A DNA stretch of 62,069 nucleotides. It comes from an uncultured Bacilli bacterium. GTDB taxonomy: Bacteria; Bacillota_I; Bacilli_A; RF39; UBA660. Below are positions 7,037 through 17,064 of this stretch, one piece after another. The first letter of the stretch is position 1; each line of letters begins with the position of its first letter. The notes beneath the pieces are model-generated. The model had not been told where the DNA came from and did not search any database. It saw only the letters and a program-made list of their open reading frames with translations. The stretch is from contig CANRCC010000007.1 in the NCBI GenBank assembly GCA_947629025.1, positions 1 to 62,069 of the forward strand, read 5' to 3'. A program made the position numbers and the translations under genes.

Positions 7037-7378
7037 CTACTTTCTTTCTTTTATTCTGTATGTACCGATAAAACCTCTTAAGAAATTTAATTTTGCTCTT
7101 CTTACTTTACCTTTTCTTACAACAGTTATCTTATCAATCTTAGGTGAATTTACTGGAAATATTCTTTCAACACCAATACCAGATGACATTTTTCTAACTG
7201 TAAATGTTTCAGATACTCCACCGCTTCTTTTTGCTGTACAAACACCTTCAAATGCTTGTATTCTTTCTCTTTTACCTTCAATAATTCTAACATCTACTCT
7301 AACAGTATCTCCAACTCTAAATTCTGGAATGTTAGGATTAATTTGTTTTGCAGTAATCTTATCAATAACATTACTCAT
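7037..7378 (-). CDS. rplS: Ribosomal protein L19
   Basis: It has 113 residues, the usual length. Hallmarks are [35 protein letters not shown] and [13 protein letters not shown]19 sits at the 30S-50S interface. The start has AGGAG. The gene is followed by lepB; its usual partners rimM-trmD are instead 17 kb away in this genome. A structured leader precedes it. Confidence 0.97.
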   Translation of the reverse strand: MSNVIDKITAKQINPNIPEFRVGDTVRVDVRIIEGKRERIQAFEGVCTAKRSGGVSETFTVRKMSSGIGVERIFPVNSPKIDKITVVRKGKVRRAKLNFLRGFIGTYRIKERK

Positions 7379-7452
7379 ACGATATCACTCCTTTTTTACC
7401 CAGCAATCATATTTATAAACATAAGAAAACAGCGGATTGCTTTCTCGTAAGT
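7379..7452 (-). promoter_or_regulatory. Structured rplS leader (L19-leader-like)
   Basis: AGCAATC (rc of 7435-7441) and GATTGCT (rc of 7402-7408) can pair to close a hairpin a few bases before the Shine-Dalgarno. Bacillota rplS genes often have an autoregulatory L19 leader of this size and position; assignment is by context and fold only. Confidence 0.45.
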
Positions 7453-7500
7453 TAAATTTTAACATAATAATAACAAAATTGCAATAGTTTTATTCTAATT

Positions 7501-9240
7501 TTACCTTTTCATATCATTAGCATATAATTTTTGATAATATTTATTATTTTTTAATAAATTTTCATGAGTATCTAAACCTACTACTTTTCCTTTTTTCATT
7601 ACTACAATTTGATTACTTTCTTTTATTGTAGATAATCTATGTGCAACAATAATAATAGTATATTGACCTTGTAAATTATTTATTGCTTCTGTTATATTTT
7701 GTTGTGTTTCATTATCAAGTGCACTTGTCGCTTCATCAAATAATATTATTTTTGTATCAGTTAATAGTGCTCTTGCTATAGCTATTCTTTGTCTTTGTCC
7801 ACCAGATAAAGTTATTCCACCTTCTCCAAGTATAGTATCATATTTTTCTGGTAATGACATTATATAATCATGTATACATGCTTTTTTACATACATTTTCT
7901 ATTTCTTTCATAGTTACATTTTTCTTAACTATTTGAAAGTTTTCTTTTACTGAAAAATTAAATATATATGGATTTTGTGTTATAAGTGAGATATTTCCAC
8001 GTAAACTTTCTTCTGTAATACCATTAATATCATATCCATCTATTGTTATTCTTCCACTATTTATTTGATATAACTTTGTTATCATATTAAATACAGAAGT
8101 TTTACCTGCACCACTTTCTCCAACAATAGCAGTTGTCTGAAATGCTGGAATCTCCAAATTCATATTTTCAATTACATTAATACCTTTTCTATAACCAAAA
8201 TTAACATTTTCAAATTTGAAATTCCCATTTAATTTTTTTACTTTTGTAGTACCAAATTGTTCTTTTTTATATTTACCATCTATTATTTCAAATACTCTTT
8301 CAGCAGATAAATTAAAATCTTTTAATACTTCAAGTAAATCAATTACTATTACTAAAAAGTCAAATACTTTATCACTATACATAAATAATATAACAAAATT
8401 AGCAGCTGTTAAATTTCCATCTCCTATTAAATAAATACCTAACAAAATAAATATAAAATTAAATAAATTTTTTAAAAATTCTCTTAATAATTCATATCTT
8501 TTTGTCATTTCTGACATTTGATATTGAACTAAATTTGCTTTTTTTAATTTCTTGTAAATTTTATTTTCAAAAGATGGATAACAATTAAGAACTTTTATAT
8601 CTCTTATACCTCTTACTAATTCAGAAACTAAACCAGTATTATGCTCTTTAACTTTTTTAAAATATTTTGTTCTTTCATAGTGTCTAACTAAATACATTTT
8701 TTCAAAGTAAAATATTATTGATAATACTATAATAAAATAAACAAATAATATTTTATTAATAGTAAATACTGCAAATAATATACCTACGTTTGTAATTATA
8801 ACATTTATTTTTTTAAATATAGTTCTAAAAACTTCAGCAATATTTGAAGTATCTTGACTTAACCTATCAATAAAAACTCCAGAAGAATTTTTATCTATCT
8901 CTATTGTTTCTAAATCAATTATGCTTCTTGCAACTTCAACTTGAAGATTTAAATACGTTTCTCTATAAAATACTCTAGAAACTTTAGAAGATAAATATCC
9001 TACAAAACTAGATAACATTCTCATTGAAACAAAACTAAATGCAATTACGACAAGTTGTCCCCATAATTCATCTTGCATTGTTATAACAACTCTAGCAGAT
9101 ATTAATGGTATTATAGCGCCAATAATACCTGTTAAAATACTTAAAAATACATAAATTACAAATAATTTTTTATTATTCTCCATATATTTATATGCTTTTC
9201 TCATATAATTTATAGAGTCTTTTATACCAAGATTATTCAT
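7501..9240 (-). CDS. ABC exporter half-transporter (fused permease-ATPase)
   Basis: It has 579 residues, standard for a homodimeric or heterodimeric type IV exporter. Residues about 20-310 hold six membrane helices. The ATPase has Walker A GESGAGKT near residue 377, the signature LSGGQRQRIAIARALL near 480, Walker B IILFDEATSALD near 501 and a switch His in AHRLSTI. Substrate cannot be inferred (lipid, peptide or drug). It is a lone half-transporter with no second subunit beside it. A bidirectional-looking hairpin separates it from the upstream glycosyltransferase. Confidence 0.9.
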   Translation of the reverse strand: MNNLGIKDSINYMRKAYKYMENNKKLFVIYVFLSILTGIIGAIIPLISARVVITMQDELWGQLVVIAFSFVSMRMLSSFVGYLSSKVSRVFYRETYLNLQVEVARSIIDLETIEIDKNSSGVFIDRLSQDTSNIAEVFRTIFKKINVIITNVGILFAVFTINKILFVYFIIVLSIIFYFEKMYLVRHYERTKYFKKVKEHNTGLVSELVRGIRDIKVLNCYPSFENKIYKKLKKANLVQYQMSEMTKRYELLREFLKNLFNFIFILLGIYLIGDGNLTAANFVILFMYSDKVFDFLVIVIDLLEVLKDFNLSAERVFEIIDGKYKKEQFGTTKVKKLNGNFKFENVNFGYRKGINVIENMNLEIPAFQTTAIVGESGAGKTSVFNMITKLYQINSGRITIDGYDINGITEESLRGNISLITQNPYIFNFSVKENFQIVKKNVTMKEIENVCKKACIHDYIMSLPEKYDTILGEGGITLSGGQRQRIAIARALLTDTKIILFDEATSALDNETQQNITEAINNLQGQYTIIIVAHRLSTIKESNQIVVMKKGKVVGLDTHENLLKNNKYYQKLYANDMKR

Positions 9241-9301
9241 ACTGCATCACCTATTATAATTATACAATAGAATTATGTTAAAAAAAATGATATAAAATAA
9301 A

Positions 9302-9345
9302 AAAATGCAAATTTAACACAATGTGTATAATATATGCATCTTTTT
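9302..9345 (-). terminator. Terminator between glycosyltransferase and ABC exporter
   Basis: ATGCATATATTATACAC pairs imperfectly with GTGTTAAATTTGCAT and is followed by TTTTTTTA in the minus direction. Confidence 0.45.
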
Positions 9346-10395
9346 CTATTCTAAACGATTTTTTATTTCATACTTATTAGTAATTGACATAAATCTAAAA
9401 TATATATTAATAAAATTAATATTTTTTGTTCTTAAAATAAATTTTTCTAATTTTTTATCATCATTAGTAAATTTATAAATATATTTTCTTATTAATTTAT
9501 TAACTTTCTTATTTTCATTATATTTTGGAAATAGTTTAATAAGTTTATTTAGATATTCTTTTGCTAATATTGTATTTTCTTTTACAGTACCATTATTTTT
9601 TACAACTTTAGTAATGCATGTTAGAAACATATTACTAATAAGCATTGAAGAAACTTCTTCTTTAATACTAGGACTATAGTTTTTATAAATATTTTTAACT
9701 TTTTTAGCAGCTTCAATATAATCAAAATGAGATTTACCTAATGAATTAACTAATGATGTTGGTCTTTGTTCATAAATATATACTACTCTATTCATAAATA
9801 CATAATTTTTTATTCTTGGTTTAATTTGATGCTCTAAAACCATATCTTCATAACACTTTAAATTTTCATCAAATTCTAAATCATCAAATAAACTTTTTTT
9901 AATTAATTTACCTGTTACATAAGTTGCCATAGTTATTATCTTAGGATTATCTTTTATATTTCCCATAACTAATACATTTTTTGGTACTTTCTTTTCTGTA
10001 AATTTTAAAACTTTACCTTTTTTATTAGTATATCTTAATAAATGATAATTATCTATAAAATCAGAATTATATTTAAGGCTTAAATCTACCATTCTTCTTA
10101 TTGCTTCTTTTGTTAAATAATCATCACTATCTACAAATACAATATATTCTCCAGTTGCAGCTTTTAAACCAACATTCCTAGCTGCACTAACTCCTTTATT
10201 AGTAGATTGATAAAAAGGTATTATCCTATTATCATTTTTTGCATACATACTTATTATTTCTTTAGTACTATCAGTAGATGCATCATCAATTATTATTATT
10301 TCTAAATTTTTATATACTTGATTAATTATACTATCTAAGCATTTTTTTATATATTTTTCAGCATTATATGCTGGAATAATAACAGATACCTTCAT
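9346..10395 (-). CDS. Family 2 glycosyltransferase
   Basis: It has 349 residues. The GT-A fold is shown by VSVIIPAYNAEKYIKKCLDS at the N-terminus, DDASTDST near residue 40, and FVDSDDYL near residue 92, the metal-binding DxD. The C-terminal 150 residues are basic and family-variable. It transfers a sugar from a nucleotide donor to a cell-surface glycan or protein. Related GT2 proteins in the window are at 26815 and 47393. It follows the EssC gene by about 80 bases upstream on the same strand but behind a terminator. Confidence 0.88.
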   Translation of the reverse strand: MKVSVIIPAYNAEKYIKKCLDSIINQVYKNLEIIIIDDASTDSTKEIISMYAKNDNRIIPFYQSTNKGVSAARNVGLKAATGEYIVFVDSDDYLTKEAIRRMVDLSLKYNSDFIDNYHLLRYTNKKGKVLKFTEKKVPKNVLVMGNIKDNPKIITMATYVTGKLIKKSLFDDLEFDENLKCYEDMVLEHQIKPRIKNYVFMNRVVYIYEQRPTSLVNSLGKSHFDYIEAAKKVKNIYKNYSPSIKEEVSSMLISNMFLTCITKVVKNNGTVKENTILAKEYLNKLIKLFPKYNENKKVNKLIRKYIYKFTNDDKKLEKFILRTKNINFINIYFRFMSITNKYEIKNRLE

Positions 10396-10453
10396 ATTAA
10401 TCTCTCCTTATAAATAATTTTATCATATTTTTTAATTACTATCAAATATGAAA

Positions 10454-10477
10454 AAGGTTATACATATATATAACCTT
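10454..10477 (-). terminator. Terminator of the type VII secretion operon
   Basis: AAGGTTATA and TATAACCTT pair and are followed by TTTTT, overlapping the essC stop. Confidence 0.75.
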
Positions 10478-13400
10478 AAATTTTTTCTACATATTTTACT
10501 AATAATGGTTTACCACGTCTTACTACAAAACAGAAATTACTATCTATATCTTCTTTCATTTCAGGTATTTTTTGAGTTATATTAATTAAGAATTGATCTG
10601 ATATACCACTTCCAAGCCATATACCCTCATTTGGATTAATACTACTCTTATACCATGGTTCATATTCAAATAACTTAATCTTATCCATACTATCAATTAA
10701 TATAAAGCTTAATATATCTAATTCACTTGCAGTTGCAAATAAATCATTTAATTTTGATTGGTTTTCGATAGATAACTTATTTTTAAATGCATTTATTCCT
10801 ATTATTATACAGTAAGTTTTCTTTTGATTTTTAAAAATACTCTTATCAAAATTATTTTGTGTATAAACATTATTACAATCATTAAGATATTTAGTTATTG
10901 TATCAAATATTACATCAAAATTAGAATCTATATATGATAAACTTTCTTTAACTCTATCTTCAATTATAATATCTTCAGCATTTATTATTATTGTATTACA
11001 ATTTTCTTTATAACTAAATTGATATAAGAATGGATTTATAAATGGATTAAATTGATTAAAATCTAAAGTAGTAATAATATTAATATGATTCTTAATAAAA
11101 TCTAGTTTACATACATTAAGACTTGATTTACTTATACCAATAGCAAATTCATTACTAGAAATATCATCTTTTATTTCATTATAATCTACAACTTCTGGAA
11201 GTATAGGTATCTTTTTAGTTCTTTGAGGATATCTCTTTTGTAATTTCTCACTTAAATCCATTACATATTTAGATATTTGTTCTTTAGGGCCTGCTAATGC
11301 TGTTTGAAATTCATATACTGCATCTTTCTTAATTAAACCTCTACCAAATAATTTAGATGGATATGTTTTATTAATGTTACCAAGTATTGCTACATAATCA
11401 TCTTCATTATTTTGTTGCAATACAAATTGTTGTCCAAAGTTTTGTTTTAACTTAAATCTCATACCATCTGCAGTATTACAAGTAAATACAAAATAAATAC
11501 CATATTTTATACAATCTCTTGTAAGTATAATAATTAATTCTTCATAATTTGGATATGTTTCTGCATATGCTTCATAATTATTTATAACAACAACTATATT
11601 TGGAACTGTTTTACCACTATTTTTACAATATGTTACATAATCTCCATTATAATTTGAGAAAAGTTTTTTTCTTTCTTCTATAGTATCAGAAATCATTTTA
11701 AACAAGTTTCTTACCTTTTCTGAATCATTTATATATAGTATGTCACCTACTATTGGTGAAGTATCAAAATATCTAAGTACTTCTGCACCAAAATCTAGAA
11801 TATAATAATTTACTTCTTCTGGTGTATATATAAGCATTGATGAATAAATCATAGTAGTTATAAAGTTTTCCTTACCTGATCCAGCCATACCAAATACTAT
11901 AGCATTTCCTTCTTCTGAAAAAGGTATTGTTAAAAGATGTTGTTGTTGCATATTTGGAACATCATATTCTCCTACTATTGGATTTAATATAAATTTTTCT
12001 TTTGCATAGTTATACTTTCTAAATAGCCCTGGTACTAATATACTATCAGATAATTTCTCAAGCCATAATGGTTTAGTATAAATACTTTCCTTTACTGCAC
12101 AATCAGATAAATATTTAACAATATTTATAAGTTCCTCTCCATGTTTTTCTGAAACCTCTACTTTTTGTTTTGTTTCTATACTTTTAAATACATATCCTAT
12201 ATTGTCTATAAAATTTATTGATGAATCAATTGTTTTTTGAATATTTTCTGATGGAATATATTGTCCACCTGCCCAAGCTGACTGACCTAATACAAATATT
12301 TCATTAAAACCTACTTGAAGATAGAATCTACCTGTTTGTGTTAAATATGCTGCATCAGGACATTGTATAACTTCTGCAGAATCTGCCTTTTCTTGAACCC
12401 TTAAACAAACTCTAAAACGAGTATTACTCCATATTTGTGAATCAACTATACCACTTGGTTTTTGAGTTGCAAGTATTAAATGAACACCTAAACTACGACC
12501 TATTCTCGCAGTACTTATTAATTGTTCCATAAATTCTGGTTGTTGTGTTTTTAACTCTGCAAATTCATCTGCTATTATAAATAAATGAGATACTGGCTCA
12601 TCAACAACATGATTTCTATACATTTTTTGATATTTATATATATCAACTGTACTTTCTCCAGATATTTCCCTTGCTTTATTAAATAGTGCTTGTCTTCTTT
12701 TTAATTCACTTTCTATTGACGCTAATGATCTATTTATTTCGTTCTTATCAAGGTTTGTTATTACACCAACTAAATGTGGTAATTTAATACCAATGTTTTT
12801 ATTTTCAAAAGCACCAGCTAGTCCTCCACCTTTATAGTCAATTAATATAAATTGAACTTCATATGGATGATAATTTATTGCCATTGATAATATATATGTA
12901 ATTATAAACTCAGATTTACCACTACCAGTCATACCAGCAATAAGTCCATGTGGTCCATGAAATTTTTCATGTAAATCTAGGCTTATTTTTTCTCCATTTT
13001 TACCTATACCAACAACCGCATCCATATTAAGTATAGGTACATTTTTATCCCATCTTGAAAGTGCATTTAATTGTTCAACTTTACCAACATCATACATTTC
13101 AAGAAATCCAACCTTTTTAGGTATTGCACCTTCACTATCATCATTTATTTCAATTGGAATATTTGCTAAATTACAAAAACAGTTATGAATATCTATAACA
13201 TTAAAATCAATCTTAAACTTTTGATTTTCGCTGTTTGCTATATTTTTAAATACTTTAGATTCATTTTCATTTAATTCAATAAATGTTTGACATTGATCTG
13301 GCAAATTTGAAATTTTATCATTTAATATTAAAATACTAAACCCTAAATATTTTTTAGATTCGATTATATTCTTAATTAAATCAAAGTTTCTAATCGAACT

Positions 13401-15092
13401 AAAAGAATCAGTTATAATTAAATATACTGGATTATATGTTTTATTTTCTTGACTCTTCTTATTATTTAATTCCTCATTTCTATAATTAAATACTCTTTCT
13501 AAATTATAGTTAAGTTCTTTATATTCCTCACTATTAGTTGCAAAATACCTAACAGATTTGTCATTACTAAATAAATGAGGTAAAACTTTAACATCACTCC
13601 AAATTTCTTCATTTAACTCGCTTGTAAATACTGCAATTTTTAAATTATCATAACTATGAAAAGTAGCTAATTGTAATAATATATTTCTAATTAGTTTATT
13701 AGATAACTTCCCTTTACCAATTAATGCAGAAACATAATTATTAGATAATGAAAATGGTATTGGAACATTTGTTAAGTTTTTATCAGCAAGTTCTAGTTTC
13801 TTTAAATTCTCTTTTAAATTATCATCTGTCATAGAAAAATGATCATCTGGAAATTTTATATCAATTTCCATTGGAAGTGAACCATTTCCTAAACTAATTG
13901 TTAAAAAATCATCATCTTCTACCCTTTTTTGCCATAATCTATCTTCTTTTTTTAATATTATTTGTTCACATTCTAATAATGTAGGATAACTTTTTTTAAG
14001 GATTTCTTCTTGTTTTTGTTTTTCACTAATTATTTGTTCTCTTTTAGAATCAATATATCTACTATACTTTTCTTGCCTTTGTTTCTCTTTTTTCTTATCC
14101 AAATGTTTTTGAAATAAATTAGTAAGTATTGGCCAAAGCAAGAAACTAAGCATCATCGCACCACTTATTACTAATGATGGTATTGCTTGTTCCCATGTTG
14201 TTTCTTCATTTAATACATTATTAATTGTTGTATAACACATAACAACAGAGGTTAAACTCATTGTCATCATAGGCCCAAGAGTTAAAATCATAGGCATTTC
14301 TTGTCTTGATGATTTAACAGGTGGTGGATCTATTTGTAGATCTAAACATTTTATAGAATATATAAATCTTGGTTGTTTATGAAAGTAATCATCTTCATTA
14401 TATAAAGTCATATATCTTTCTTCTTGTGGTTCTTCATATTTATCTTGAGAGTTATTATTAATTATATCGATTTCTTGCATTGACACTTTAACTAAATTAT
14501 TGGGATTATTAACACCTATTACGTACATACCATCAATTCTTAATATTAACAATTTAAGCCCCATAATAAATACAATATCACCAAAATTTAATTTAGTTTC
14601 TTCTGTAATTTTAGTATTATTTACATATGTTCCGTAATTAGTATTTAAATCTTTTATATATACATCTTTATCTTTAAGAATTATTTGAGCATGATCATCA
14701 TTAACAAGACTAAAATTATAATATATTTTTGAATTAGAACTTTTTCCTATAGATATTCCAGTTACAAGAGAAGTTGATGCAGAATAATATTTCATATTAT
14801 CTTCAAATGTTAAAGAACAATATATAAAGAAAGTTAAATCAGTTTTTGATTCTTTTAGCATATAAATATTATTTTCTTTTAAAACTACAAAAGGAACCTT
14901 TTTAGAATTATCTATTGCATAAAATTCATTATTACTTATAAGTTCCCACAACCCGTCATTATTATATTGTATATTAATCATATTTTTTTCATTACCATTT
15001 TCATCAAAGTTTGTTATCCAAAAATTATCTGATGTATTTTTGGGTAATGAAAAAATTCTAATTTTATTATCTTTTAATAATAATATCTTCAT
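10476..15092 (-). CDS. essC: Type VII secretion ATPase EssC
   Basis: It has 1538 residues, close to known EssC (about 1480). Order: N-terminal forkhead-associated-like beta domains (GISIGKSS ... NFSLVNDDHAQI ... NYGTYVNN, about residues 110-180); two membrane helices (about 268-290 and 300-325); FtsK/SpoIIIE ATPase 1 with Walker A GMTGSGKS near 720 and IIADEFAEL near 844; ATPase 2 with FGMAGSGKEN near 1069 and VVVINNYEAY (Asp of Walker B replaced by Asn); and a degenerate third ATPase module without Walker A. It is the motor that binds WXG100 substrates. It is the last gene of the operon, and no EssA, EssB or EsaA gene is next to it. Confidence 0.93.
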   Translation of the reverse strand: MKILLLKDNKIRIFSLPKNTSDNFWITNFDENGNEKNMINIQYNNDGLWELISNNEFYAIDNSKKVPFVVLKENNIYMLKESKTDLTFFIYCSLTFEDNMKYYSASTSLVTGISIGKSSNSKIYYNFSLVNDDHAQIILKDKDVYIKDLNTNYGTYVNNTKITEETKLNFGDIVFIMGLKLLILRIDGMYVIGVNNPNNLVKVSMQEIDIINNNSQDKYEEPQEERYMTLYNEDDYFHKQPRFIYSIKCLDLQIDPPPVKSSRQEMPMILTLGPMMTMSLTSVVMCYTTINNVLNEETTWEQAIPSLVISGAMMLSFLLWPILTNLFQKHLDKKKEKQRQEKYSRYIDSKREQIISEKQKQEEILKKSYPTLLECEQIILKKEDRLWQKRVEDDDFLTISLGNGSLPMEIDIKFPDDHFSMTDDNLKENLKKLELADKNLTNVPIPFSLSNNYVSALIGKGKLSNKLIRNILLQLATFHSYDNLKIAVFTSELNEEIWSDVKVLPHLFSNDKSVRYFATNSEEYKELNYNLERVFNYRNEELNNKKSQENKTYNPVYLIITDSFSSIRNFDLIKNIIESKKYLGFSILILNDKISNLPDQCQTFIELNENESKVFKNIANSENQKFKIDFNVIDIHNCFCNLANIPIEINDDSEGAIPKKVGFLEMYDVGKVEQLNALSRWDKNVPILNMDAVVGIGKNGEKISLDLHEKFHGPHGLIAGMTGSGKSEFIITYILSMAINYHPYEVQFILIDYKGGGLAGAFENKNIGIKLPHLVGVITNLDKNEINRSLASIESELKRRQALFNKAREISGESTVDIYKYQKMYRNHVVDEPVSHLFIIADEFAELKTQQPEFMEQLISTARIGRSLGVHLILATQKPSGIVDSQIWSNTRFRVCLRVQEKADSAEVIQCPDAAYLTQTGRFYLQVGFNEIFVLGQSAWAGGQYIPSENIQKTIDSSINFIDNIGYVFKSIETKQKVEVSEKHGEELINIVKYLSDCAVKESIYTKPLWLEKLSDSILVPGLFRKYNYAKEKFILNPIVGEYDVPNMQQQHLLTIPFSEEGNAIVFGMAGSGKENFITTMIYSSMLIYTPEEVNYYILDFGAEVLRYFDTSPIVGDILYINDSEKVRNLFKMISDTIEERKKLFSNYNGDYVTYCKNSGKTVPNIVVVINNYEAYAETYPNYEELIIILTRDCIKYGIYFVFTCNTADGMRFKLKQNFGQQFVLQQNNEDDYVAILGNINKTYPSKLFGRGLIKKDAVYEFQTALAGPKEQISKYVMDLSEKLQKRYPQRTKKIPILPEVVDYNEIKDDISSNEFAIGISKSSLNVCKLDFIKNHINIITTLDFNQFNPFINPFLYQFSYKENCNTIIINAEDIIIEDRVKESLSYIDSNFDVIFDTITKYLNDCNNVYTQNNFDKSIFKNQKKTYCIIIGINAFKNKLSIENQSKLNDLFATASELDILSFILIDSMDKIKLFEYEPWYKSSINPNEGIWLGSGISDQFLINITQKIPEMKEDIDSNFCFVVRRGKPLLVKYVEKI

Positions 15093-15125
15093 ACATACTC
15101 CTCTTTATTCTATATCTTTTAAAAT

Positions 15126-15536
15126 CTAACTCATTTTTTTATCTATATTTATTTTACTACTATTTTCCATAAAATCCAACTTATAAAAATCATTTTTTGA
15201 TAAATTTGATAGTTTACTATTTAAAAAATTTCTTATTACACTATCACTTACAAATGAAGAACCAGTATTTTTAGATAAAAATGATTCTAGTCCATTAGCA
15301 TTTTCTATATATTCTTCAATCCATTTTAATATATTAGTATACGATTCATCAATATTTTTATACAAATTATCTAGTTTTGATGCAACTAGTCTAATATATT
15401 CATCACTACACGTATTTAAATATCCAGAATTAAAAGTACTATATGCACCATTAATAAACAAGTTTTTTTCATTCAAGAATTTAGACTTAAATTGCTTTAA
15501 AAAATTTAGATTTATCTTATTTTCATCATATAACAT
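15126..15536 (-). CDS. Small helical T7SS-locus protein, paralogue of 15554-15901
   Basis: It has 136 residues. The start MLYDENKINLNFLKQ and the segment YIENANGLESFLSKN...SDSVIRNFLNSKL match the neighbour at 15554-15901 (MIYDTNSINLTLLNQ, YIENANNLGLSLSDN...DDPIKNFVIANL), so the pair arose by duplication. The protein is mostly helical and lacks WXG, a signal peptide or a membrane segment. Position between WXG100 genes and essC suggests a substrate, partner or chaperone of the secretion system; family not recognised. Confidence 0.65.
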   Translation of the reverse strand: MLYDENKINLNFLKQFKSKFLNEKNLFINGAYSTFNSGYLNTCSDEYIRLVASKLDNLYKNIDESYTNILKWIEEYIENANGLESFLSKNTGSSFVSDSVIRNFLNSKLSNLSKNDFYKLDFMENSSKINIDKKMS

Positions 15537-15553
15537 TATAATAATTTCCTTTA

Positions 15554-15901
15554 TTAAATTTTTGGTAAATTTTGTAAATTTGCAATAACAAAATTTTTAA
15601 TAGGATCATCAGGAATAGAATAACTTGTTTTATTATCAGATAATGAAAGTCCCAAATTATTAGCATTTTCAATATAAGAAACTAAATAATCAATTATTGA
15701 TGCATAACTTGATTCTATTTTTTTAAATAAAAAATCTAAATTTGATAATATTTTTTGTAAATAAGGATCATCTATTTCTTTAAAACTTTTTAAATTAGAA
15801 AAATTAACTACATTGTTCAAAAAATTCCTCATTTCTTCTTTAAGAGTAGAAGAATATTGATTAAGTAATGTTAAATTTATACTATTTGTATCATATATCA
15901 T
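15554..15901 (-). CDS. Small helical T7SS-locus protein, paralogue of 15126-15536
   Basis: It has 115 residues from the ATG at 15899-15901, chosen because GGGAG precedes it and the paralogue begins at the same point; a frame with 12 more residues exists. Helical, about the size of WXG100 proteins, but no WXG motif. The C-terminal half carries SYIENANNLGLSLSDNKTSYSIP, the region most like the paralogue. Possible heterodimer partner in the same secretion system. Confidence 0.62.
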   Translation of the reverse strand: MIYDTNSINLTLLNQYSSTLKEEMRNFLNNVVNFSNLKSFKEIDDPYLQKILSNLDFLFKKIESSYASIIDYLVSYIENANNLGLSLSDNKTSYSIPDDPIKNFVIANLQNLPKI

Positions 15902-15938
15902 CTTATCTACTCCCTTATCTTTTATATTTTTAGACATA

Positions 15939-16346
15939 TTATAATAACGATTCTATATTACCCTTAATATTAGCAAGCATAATATCATTGTTATTTATTT
16001 CGGAATTTATTGAACTAACTTCATTTAATGTAGAAGATTCATTATTTTCTATATCTAATGCTTGAAGTTGTGCTTGTAAAGATGCATTATTATCTAAAAC
16101 TTGTTTATATTTTTCAATTTGATCTACCAAAGTACAATATTGTTTTAATTTATCTTCTAATTCTTTATATCTAACATTTATAAGTTTTTCAAGTGCATTT
16201 TTAAAATTATCTCTAGATGCACAAACCCACACATTATTACCTTGAATATCATCTAATATTTGTCTACTAGACGAATAATTAATTGAATTAATACAATTAT
16301 TAAGAGCATTTTTTAATAACTCTGTATTTATATTTTCAAATGCCAT
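15939..16346 (-). CDS. WXG100-derived protein with WVC in place of WXG
   Basis: It has 135 residues. Residues about 38-41 read NVWVCAS at the place where WXG100 proteins turn, so Gly of WXG is replaced by Cys. The second half is a long coiled-coil-forming helix rich in Leu, Asn, Gln and Glu (LEDKLKQYCTLVDQIEKYKQ and onwards), longer than in a WXG100 protein. This form resembles the small helical partners encoded next to LXG effectors. AGGAGG precedes the ATG. Confidence 0.65.
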   Translation of the reverse strand: MAFENINTELLKNALNNCINSINYSSSRQILDDIQGNNVWVCASRDNFKNALEKLINVRYKELEDKLKQYCTLVDQIEKYKQVLDNNASLQAQLQALDIENNESSTLNEVSSINSEINNNDIMLANIKGNIESLL

Positions 16347-16363
16347 ATTTACCTCCTAGAAAA

Positions 16364-16672
16364 CTAATTAAATATTTTTGATCCACTTACTATATCATCT
16401 ATCTCTTGTTTAAATTTCTTATCTAGACTTTCATACGAATCAGAACATTTTTGTAAGAATGCAACACATGCATTTAATTCTCTATAAAAATCTTCCATTT
16501 CATTAGAAAAATTTCTTGTTTTATTAAGATAATATTCTGAAGCTTTACCAGTCCAATTATTATTTACTTGTTTAAAAGCATTTGCAATTATGTCAAATTG
16601 TTTTTTCATATCAATATTGATATTTCTCATTTGATTACAACAATTTTCTATTTTTTTATAATCATATTTCAT
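16364..16672 (-). CDS. WXG100 family protein (fourth)
   Basis: It has 102 residues, helix-turn-helix with NNWTGKASEYY at residues about 39-50, the WXG turn followed by the YxxxY-like helix. WXG100 proteins are dimeric substrates exported by EssC. The gene follows 16684-16977 by 11 bases and is read with it. Confidence 0.85.
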   Translation of the reverse strand: MKYDYKKIENCCNQMRNINIDMKKQFDIIANAFKQVNNNWTGKASEYYLNKTRNFSNEMEDFYRELNACVAFLQKCSDSYESLDKKFKQEIDDIVSGSKIFN

Positions 16673-16683
16673 AATTAACCACC

Positions 16684-16977
16684 TTAAGCATTAATATTTT
16701 TATTTGCGAAAGTTTCATCAAGTAAATCATACACTTTTGAAACATTAATTAAATATTCACCATATTCCTTTAAATTTTCCCCAAATTCATTTAATCTATT
16801 TACATAAGATTCTTTTAATTTATTAACATATTTTAGAGCATCTGCACCATTCCATGCATTATTAATATCATTAATTATAGTTTCAAATTTTTTAACATCA
16901 CTTAAAAAATCCAAAGATGCTTCACAAATTTGTTTACCTGAATTTGTTATACTAGATTTTTTTATGTTGATATCCAT
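16684..16977 (-). CDS. WXG100 family protein (third)
   Basis: It has 97 residues with INNAWNGADALKYVNKL; the WNG turn is typical. It is the first gene after the 17-bp perfect hairpin at 16998-17034, so expression may differ from the two WXG100 genes upstream. The start follows AAAAGGTGG at seven bases. Confidence 0.87.
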   Translation of the reverse strand: MDINIKKSSITNSGKQICEASLDFLSDVKKFETIINDINNAWNGADALKYVNKLKESYVNRLNEFGENLKEYGEYLINVSKVYDLLDETFANKNINA

Positions 16978-16997
16978 TCATACACCACCTTTTGCTC

Positions 16998-17034
16998 TAG
17001 TCAATAAATATTACCAAGTAATATTTATTGACTA
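16998..17034 (-). other. Perfect 17-bp intra-operon hairpin without a U-tract
   Basis: TAGTCAATAAATATTAC and GTAATATTTATTGACTA are exact complements around a three-base loop. In the transcript the structure is followed by GAGCAAAAGG rather than a U run, so it is not a standard terminator. It lies between the second and third WXG100 genes and could protect the 3' end of the upstream mRNA after processing. Confidence 0.75.
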
Positions 17035-17064
17035 AAGTCTCTAATAAAATAGAGAACCTTAAAT

